From Akkermansia muciniphila (GTDB lineage: Bacteria; Verrucomicrobiota; Verrucomicrobiia; Verrucomicrobiales; Akkermansiaceae), in contig CAMCYK010000025.1 of NCBI GenBank assembly GCA_945883695.1, positions 1-40,301 of the forward strand: a DNA stretch of 40,301 bases. The letters run 5' to 3'. A program made the position numbers and the translations under genes. This document shows, in pieces, positions 36,390 through 40,301 of the stretch; within the stretch, counting starts at the first letter, position 1; each line of letters begins with the position of its first letter. The notes under the pieces were generated by a model. The model was not told the DNA's origin. It did not search any database and was given only the letters and a program-made list of their open reading frames with translations.

Positions 36390-39062
36390 ATGCGTCTCCT
36401 CTCCCTCACCGTCCGCAATTACCGGATCCACCGCGACACCACGGTCCGCTTCGATCCGGCGCGGACCCTCATCGGCGGACCGAACGAGAGCGGCAAGAGC
36501 ACCCTCGCCGATGCCGCGCGCAACGCCTTGTTCCTGCCGGCGAAAACCGGTGGCAAGATCCAGAAGGCCATGCTCAACGAGCAGGTCCCCGCGATCCCCG
36601 AGGTTGAGCTTTCGTTCGAAGCCGGCGGCGCGACCTGGCATCTCCACAAGCGCTTCGGCGGGAATACCAAGGGCACCGTCGTGCTGCGGTCGGACCAGGG
36701 GCAAAGCTGGCAGGGAGCGGAGGCGGAAAGCCGGCTCGCCGAGTTGCTCGGCGGCGGCGCGTCGGCCGACGCCGTCCAGCCCTGGTCGCACCTGTGGATC
36801 CGGCAGGGGGAATCCGGCGCCGATCCTTCCCCCGAGGCCAGCTCACGGAAGGACGCGCTGATTTCGCGGCTGCAGAAGGACGGCGCGGCGCTGGTCATGC
36901 AGTCGGACCGCGACTCGCGGGTGGCGGCGAAATTTCACGAGGAAGCCGAGGGGATTTTCAACACCCGGGGCGTGGTCAAGCATTCCGAACTCTCGCGCGC
37001 CGAGCAGGCCGTCCGCCAGGCCGAGCAGGAGCTCGCCGCCGCCCGCGACACCGCCGTCCGTCTGGAACAGGCGGTGACCGATTTCCAAGCCGCCGGGATC
37101 GCCCTCGCCAGCGCCGCGAAGGCCTTGCCCGGTTTGCAGGCCGCCCTGCTCGAGGCCGAGACCAAGCTCGCCCGCGCCACCGAGTTGAAGCTCACCGAGG
37201 AGACGCGGCGGCTGGCGGCGGATAGCGCTGCCAAACACCACGACGAACTGGCGCAGGCCGACCGCGACATCCGGCAACTCGAGCAGGCCCTCGCCGCGGC
37301 CAAGGCGGAGATCGAACCCAAGCGGCTCCACCTTGGCCAGCTCGAGGCCGCCGCCGCGACGGCCCGCGACCGCGCCGGCGACGCGGAGAAGGCGCTCGAC
37401 CTCGCCGGCACGGCCCATCGCGATGCCCGGCTGCGCCTCGATCTCGCCCGCTCCCATGTCGAGCGCTGCGACCTGGAATCCCGGCTTGCACTGCTGCGGG
37501 AGAAATCCGCGCAAGTCCGCGCGCTCGGCAGCGAACTCAAGCCGCTCGACGCCGCGCTGGCCGCCTTGCCGAAAGTCGCAGCGGCCGACTTGAAGAAGCT
37601 TCAGAAACTCGACGCCGCCTGCGCCACCGCCGGTGCCGCCTTGCAAGCGATGGCCACCGGGATCGAGCTGCTGGCCGGCACCGCCACCCTCGACGGCACG
37701 CCCTTGACCGCGGGTCAGGCCCGGGTGCTCAGCGAGACCACCGAGCTGCGCGTCGGCGACGCGGTGCTGCGGATCCACCCCGGCGGCGGCAACCGCCTCG
37801 CCGATGCCCGCCAGGCGCTGCGCGAGGCGCAGGGTGCGCGGCAAAAAGCGCTCGACGCGCTGGCGCTCGAGTCTGCCGCCGCCGCCCAGCAGGTCTTCGA
37901 GCAGCGGGAGGGGCTCGACCGGAAGCTCGACGGCCTGCGTTCGCGAATCGAGGCGATGGGGCCGGATGCGATCGCCCGCGACCTCGCCCAGGTCGAATCC
38001 GCGGTGGGCACCTTGCTCGGCGAGATCGCCCGCCGCGAACCCGCGCTCGCCGGCTTGGTCCCGCCCGGCAGCGCGCAGGCGGCGAGCTCCGCCTTGGCGG
38101 CCGCCCGCGAGGCGGCGGACGAGGCGGAAACCCGCGAAGCGGCGGCGAAAAGCGCCCTCGGCCGCGAGCAGGCCGCCGCCACCCGCGCCGCGGAGCTCTT
38201 GGAAGCCGAGCGCGCGGCCTTGCGCGGCGAAGAGAGCCGGATCCAGGAAACGACCCAGCGGCTCGGGATGCTGGCGGAACGGCACGGCGATCCCTCACGC
38301 CGCGCCGAAACCCTGCCGCAGGCCTTGCAGGCGAAGCAGGAAAGCGCGGCGCAACTGGCGGAGATCCGGCGGCAACTGGCGGAACTCCAGCCCGATCTCC
38401 TGGCCGGCGACCGCGACCGGCTCAAGCGTTCGATCGAGCGCCAGCAAGCCGCCCGCTCGGAGGCCTCGCAAACCCTCGCCGGGGCCAAGGCGCTGCTGGC
38501 CAGCGACGGCAGCACTGATCCCGAAGCCGCGCTGACCCTCGCCGAAGCCCGCGCCGCCAGCGCCCGCGAACACCTGGCCGCCGTGAACCGCCGCGCCGAG
38601 GCGATCCGCAAGCTCGACCACCTGTTCCGGGGCGAGCAGGGCCGGCTGGCCGACCAGTTCACCGCGCCGCTCGCCGAGCGCATCACCGGCTACCTCCGCT
38701 GCCTGTTCGGCCCGGACGCCTATGCCCGGGTGCGGCTCGAGGGCGAGAAATTCGGCGGCCTCGAGCTCGTCCGCCGCGGCAGCGAGGCCTTCGGCTTCGA
38801 GCTCCTCAGCGGCGGCACCCGCGAACAACTCGCCGCGGCCGTCCGCCTCGCCATGGCCGAAATTCTCGCCGCCGACCACGACGGTTGCCTGCCGGTCCTC
38901 TTCGACGACGCCTTCGCCTGGTCGGATCCCGAACGCGTCCAAACCCTCCAGCGGATGCTCGACCTCGCCGCCTCGCGCGGCCTGCAAATCATCATCTTGT
39001 CCTGCACCCCCTCCGATTACGCCGCCTTCGGCGCCGGCGAGATCCGGCTGCCGGCGGCGTAG
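36390..39062 (+). CDS. SbcC/Rad50/YhaN-like ATPase with coiled coils
   Basis: An 890-aa SMC-like ATPase. Walker A is GGPNESGKST (29-38) after the usual LTVRNYRIHRDTTVRFDP start. A long Ala/Glu/Arg-rich coiled coil fills roughly 195-790, broken near 415-470 by a beta-rich insert (TLDGTPLTAGQARVLSETTELRVGDAVLRI) where SbcC or Rad50 have a zinc hook; no CxxC is present. The signature LSGGTREQLAAAVRLAMAEIL and Walker B LPVLFDDAF follow near the C terminus. The closing residues TPSDYAAFGAGEIRLPAA are repeated, in whole or part, twice downstream as gene fragments. It should partner the SbcD-like nuclease upstream. ATG 36390 gives the canonical start. Confidence 0.92.
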   Translation: MRLLSLTVRNYRIHRDTTVRFDPARTLIGGPNESGKSTLADAARNALFLPAKTGGKIQKAMLNEQVPAIPEVELSFEAGGATWHLHKRFGGNTKGTVVLRSDQGQSWQGAEAESRLAELLGGGASADAVQPWSHLWIRQGESGADPSPEASSRKDALISRLQKDGAALVMQSDRDSRVAAKFHEEAEGIFNTRGVVKHSELSRAEQAVRQAEQELAAARDTAVRLEQAVTDFQAAGIALASAAKALPGLQAALLEAETKLARATELKLTEETRRLAADSAAKHHDELAQADRDIRQLEQALAAAKAEIEPKRLHLGQLEAAAATARDRAGDAEKALDLAGTAHRDARLRLDLARSHVERCDLESRLALLREKSAQVRALGSELKPLDAALAALPKVAAADLKKLQKLDAACATAGAALQAMATGIELLAGTATLDGTPLTAGQARVLSETTELRVGDAVLRIHPGGGNRLADARQALREAQGARQKALDALALESAAAAQQVFEQREGLDRKLDGLRSRIEAMGPDAIARDLAQVESAVGTLLGEIARREPALAGLVPPGSAQAASSALAAAREAADEAETREAAAKSALGREQAAATRAAELLEAERAALRGEESRIQETTQRLGMLAERHGDPSRRAETLPQALQAKQESAAQLAEIRRQLAELQPDLLAGDRDRLKRSIERQQAARSEASQTLAGAKALLASDGSTDPEAALTLAEARAASAREHLAAVNRRAEAIRKLDHLFRGEQGRLADQFTAPLAERITGYLRCLFGPDAYARVRLEGEKFGGLELVRRGSEAFGFELLSGGTREQLAAAVRLAMAEILAADHDGCLPVLFDDAFAWSDPERVQTLQRMLDLAASRGLQIIILSCTPSDYAAFGAGEIRLPAA

Positions 39063-39102
39063 GCAGGGCCCTCCGGATTCTCCGCCCCAGCTGCTCCCGA
39101 CC

Positions 39103-39136
39103 CGGATCCCCGGACCCGGAGATCCGCCCGGATTTT
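39103..39136 (+). terminator. Weak candidate terminator after the ATPase gene
   Basis: Arms CGGATC (39103-39108) and GATCCG (39121-39126) enclose a 12-base loop, with TTTT at 39133-39136 after a 6-base GC spacer. The arms are short and the T-run is displaced, so efficient termination is doubtful. Confidence 0.35.
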
Positions 39137-39198
39137 CGTCATCCGATTTCATTCTTAACATTCTGGGAGGCAGTATCTTAACCGCGGTTCCAGCAATA

Positions 39199-39212
39199 AA
39201 ATGCATGGCGCG
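39199..39212. repeat. Partial copy of the TAAATGCATGGCGCG repeat
   Basis: A 14-base core (AAATGCATGGCGCG) shared with the full 33-nt repeats at 39496 and 40158. It diverges just after (CTGTAA in place of TTATAG). It lies 14 bases before a fragment of the ATPase gene, in the same arrangement as the full repeat at 40158. The rest of the 164-base gap (39063-39226) shows only the weak hairpin above. Confidence 0.5.
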
Positions 39213-39226
39213 CTGTAATCCCCCCT

Positions 39227-39321
39227 CCGCCTCGCGCGGCCTGCAAATCATCGTCTTATCCTGCACCCCCTCCGACTACGCCGCCTTCGGCGCCGGCGAG
39301 ATCCGGCTGCCAGCGGCATAG
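39227..39321 (+). pseudogene. Fragment: 3' end of the ATPase gene, copy 2
   Basis: Ninety-five bases matching the gene's own 38968-39062 with five substitutions and no indel. It encodes the last residues from ASRGLQIIVLSC to RLPAA and ends in TAG in the right frame. Four of the five changes are silent and one is Ile to Val, so the copy came from a gene under selection and not from drift in place. It has no start of its own. Confidence 0.9.
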
Positions 39322-39339
39322 GCAGGCGGGGACCGCCGG

Positions 39340-39474
39340 CCATGGACTGCGGCAGCCTGCTGCCGCTCTCACTCCGCCAGCCTGCTGGCGGGCAGGTCCG
39401 GAGTCCACAGGCAAACCCCGACTCCGCAGCAGGCTGTGGCACCAAAGCGGCAGCAGGCTGCACGCAGTCCATGG
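39340..39474. repeat. Large inverted repeat with CCATGGACTGCG ends
   Basis: Outer arms CCATGGACTGCG (39340-39351) and CGCAGTCCATGG (39463-39474) pair exactly and continue inward with GCAGCCTGCTGCCGCT against its complement, with one small indel. The interior repeats AGCCTGCTGGCGG-type hairpins. The left arm recurs at 40270. It follows immediately after ATPase fragment copy 2. Confidence 0.75.
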
Positions 39475-39495
39475 TCTACGCCTCACCGGGCGAGG

Positions 39496-39528
39496 GACTA
39501 AATGCATGGCGCGTTATAGGCGCGTTAT
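39496..39528. repeat. 33-nt direct repeat, copy 1
   Basis: Starts GACTAAATGCATGGCGCG and contains TTATAGGCGCGTTAT; it differs at one position from the copy at 40158-40190. The two copies bracket a 629-base segment holding the SRAP fragment and a small membrane-protein gene. GGCGCGTTAT occurs twice within it. No integrase is nearby. Confidence 0.8.
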
Positions 39529-39548
39529 AGCCGGCGCGCTTTAGGGGT

Positions 39549-39683
39549 GCAGCGGTGCTGGCGGAGTCGCAGTTCACCCCCTGCCTCACCGGCGAGTTGA
39601 ACGAGTTCGGCTCGTCCTCCGTTCTGCTGGAGTTCAGCGAGAGTGAGAACTTCCTCAAGCGGAAGCCGGATCAGGGAACCTGA
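39549..39683 (+). pseudogene. Fragment: C-terminus of a second SRAP gene
   Basis: Reads AAVLAESQFTPCLTGELNEFG and on to SENFLKRKPDQGT before TGA. It aligns with residues about 162-205 of the SRAP protein encoded at 34430-35056 (AVLAAEQIGPYLAGELHQFG). It differs at many residues, so it derives from another SRAP gene and not from a recent copy of the local one. The catalytic Cys, Asn, Glu and His are all missing. Confidence 0.85.
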
Positions 39684-39696
39684 GCGCCGTGGGGAT

Positions 39697-40092
39697 TCAC
39701 GGCGGCGCCGCGAAGTGGAGTTTCAGCAGGCGGGCCTTCCGGCGTTTCCACCAGAAGATCAAACCAGTCCATGCGACCAGGTAGGACACCAGAACGAACG
39801 GAAATGAAAGCCTGAGGAACCACCCGTCTCCGCGCCTCGTGAATTGAATCGGGGATGACGGAGGACTTTCGACACGCTTCCATCGTGCCCAACGCAATTT
39901 CTCACGCAATTTTTCGCCGTCGTCGTCATACCGCATTCCAACACTCACGGAGCACCCACGCAAATTGAGAGTCAACCCCGAATGGGAGATCCAGGTGGCT
40001 TTCGTCACGGAGTCTTTCCACGCCCAGATCAAAAAGCCCAAAGTGAACAAGCCGAGCAGGAACAGCCGGGAGCGATACCAAGGGCGGATCAT
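39697..40092 (-). CDS. Small membrane protein of unknown function
   Basis: A 131-aa protein with two membrane segments, residues about 8-27 (RLFLLGLFTLGFLIWAW) and about 97-118 (FPFVLVSYLVAWTGLIFWW), joined by a soluble loop rich in charge (SVGMRYDDDGEKLREKLRWARWKRVE). It ends in a basic cytoplasmic tail (KRRKARLLKLHF). ATG 40092 opens MIRPWYRSRLF; a longer start at TTG 40140 is possible. No known family is recognised. It lies in reverse orientation inside a segment bracketed by 33-nt direct repeats and next to gene fragments, so it may be a carried passenger gene. Confidence 0.65.
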   Translation of the reverse strand: MIRPWYRSRLFLLGLFTLGFLIWAWKDSVTKATWISHSGLTLNLRGCSVSVGMRYDDDGEKLREKLRWARWKRVESPPSSPIQFTRRGDGWFLRLSFPFVLVSYLVAWTGLIFWWKRRKARLLKLHFAAPP

Positions 40093-40157
40093 AGGTGAAT
40101 GCCTGCCAGCTTCCCCAGCTTCCCCCAAGCTCCAATTCAACCGGACACGTGATCACT

Positions 40158-40190
40158 GACTAAATGCATGGCGCGTTATCGGCGCGTTAT
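40158..40190. repeat. 33-nt direct repeat, copy 2
   Basis: Matches 39496-39528 at 32 of 33 bases (C for A at one position). It is followed 3 bases later by a third copy of the ATPase 3' end. Confidence 0.8.
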
Positions 40191-40193
40191 CCA

Positions 40194-40251
40194 CACCCCC
40201 TCCGACTACGCCGCCTTCGGCGCCGGCGAGATCCGGCTGCCGCCGGCGTAG
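40194..40251 (+). pseudogene. Fragment: 3' end of the ATPase gene, copy 3
   Basis: Fifty-eight bases matching 39264-39321, ending in TAG. It encodes TPSDYAAFGAGEIRLPPA, with Pro for the penultimate Ala. It shares the GAC codon seen in copy 2 against GAT in the gene, so copies 2 and 3 look closer to each other there. Confidence 0.88.
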
Positions 40252-40269
40252 GCAGGCGGGTGCCGACGG

Positions 40270-40301
40270 CCATGGACTGCGTGCAGCCTGCTGCCGCTCT
40301 C
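40270..40301. repeat. Start of a further CCATGGACTGCG palindrome, cut by the window end
   Basis: CCATGGACTGCG followed by TGCAGCCTGCTGCCGCTCT repeats the arm seen at 39340 and, inverted, at 39446-39474. It again follows directly after an ATPase fragment and a GGCAGGCGGG spacer. Confidence 0.7.

Noticed and set aside
39496-39540. Integron attC site at the GCGTTATAGG repeat
   Set aside because: The GTTATAG core does not fit the GTTRRRY consensus, no paired inner and outer boxes fold together, and no integrase is seen.
39199-40301. CRISPR array
   Set aside because: Repeats are few, irregularly spaced and interleaved with gene fragments; no cas genes are present.

Overview
The window looks like chromosomal DNA of a G+C-rich member of Verrucomicrobiota, near Luteolibacter-type Verrucomicrobiales. 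This rests on gene content: two exported formylglycine-type sulfatases, a PhoD-like phosphatase, an FAD oxidoreductase with an N-terminal carbohydrate-binding-like domain, and a long MoxR/DUF58/vWA cluster. Few genes have strong Shine-Dalgarno sites and many intergenic gaps carry short palindromic repeats. The taxonomic call is inference. No rRNA, tRNA, CRISPR or transposase gene was seen.

Bases 1-4813 hold the end of a urea module: the C-terminal part of UreD, a porin-like outer-membrane protein and an UrtA urea-binding protein. A membrane protein and an M29 aminopeptidase follow. Bases 4874-10290 are a housekeeping/accessory mix: a VapBC-type toxin-antitoxin pair with a palindromic operator, an unknown membrane-anchored protein, purN, a stand-alone MoxR ATPase and miaB. 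The miaB gene carries an in-frame TAA in an otherwise intact frame. A 12-bp minisatellite and a cluster of small palindromes follow it.

Bases 10294-15284 are a minus-strand exported-enzyme operon transcribed sulfatase, then PhoD-like phosphatase, then FAD oxidoreductase. A second sulfatase on the same strand lies at 32468-33925. Between the two sulfatases sits a plus-strand block of about 17 kb (15503-32310) that looks lower in G+C in the stretches sampled. It encodes MoxR, DUF58, two membrane-anchored vWA proteins, a 1465-aa DUF4175-like coiled-coil giant, a tiny secreted ORF, a prenyltransferase-like alpha/alpha-toroid protein, a transglutaminase-like protein and a TlpA/TPR protein. The tight packing points to one operon and one envelope machine: a MoxR-controlled vWA scaffold reaching into the periplasm and delivering exported effectors. 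Its right edge carries a degenerate sulfatase N-terminus, as if the block had split an older sulfatase operon.

Bases 34074-39062 look like a DNA-damage module: a small protein, an SOS-associated peptidase (SRAP/HMCES), an SbcD-like nuclease and an SbcC/Rad50-like ATPase. The small gene and the SRAP gene diverge from a region with a near-perfect Verrucomicrobia-type LexA box. From 39063 to the end the DNA is a scrapyard or cassette-like array. It has two extra copies of the 3' end of the ATPase gene, a C-terminal SRAP fragment, a small membrane-protein gene, a 33-nt direct repeat and large palindromic repeats.
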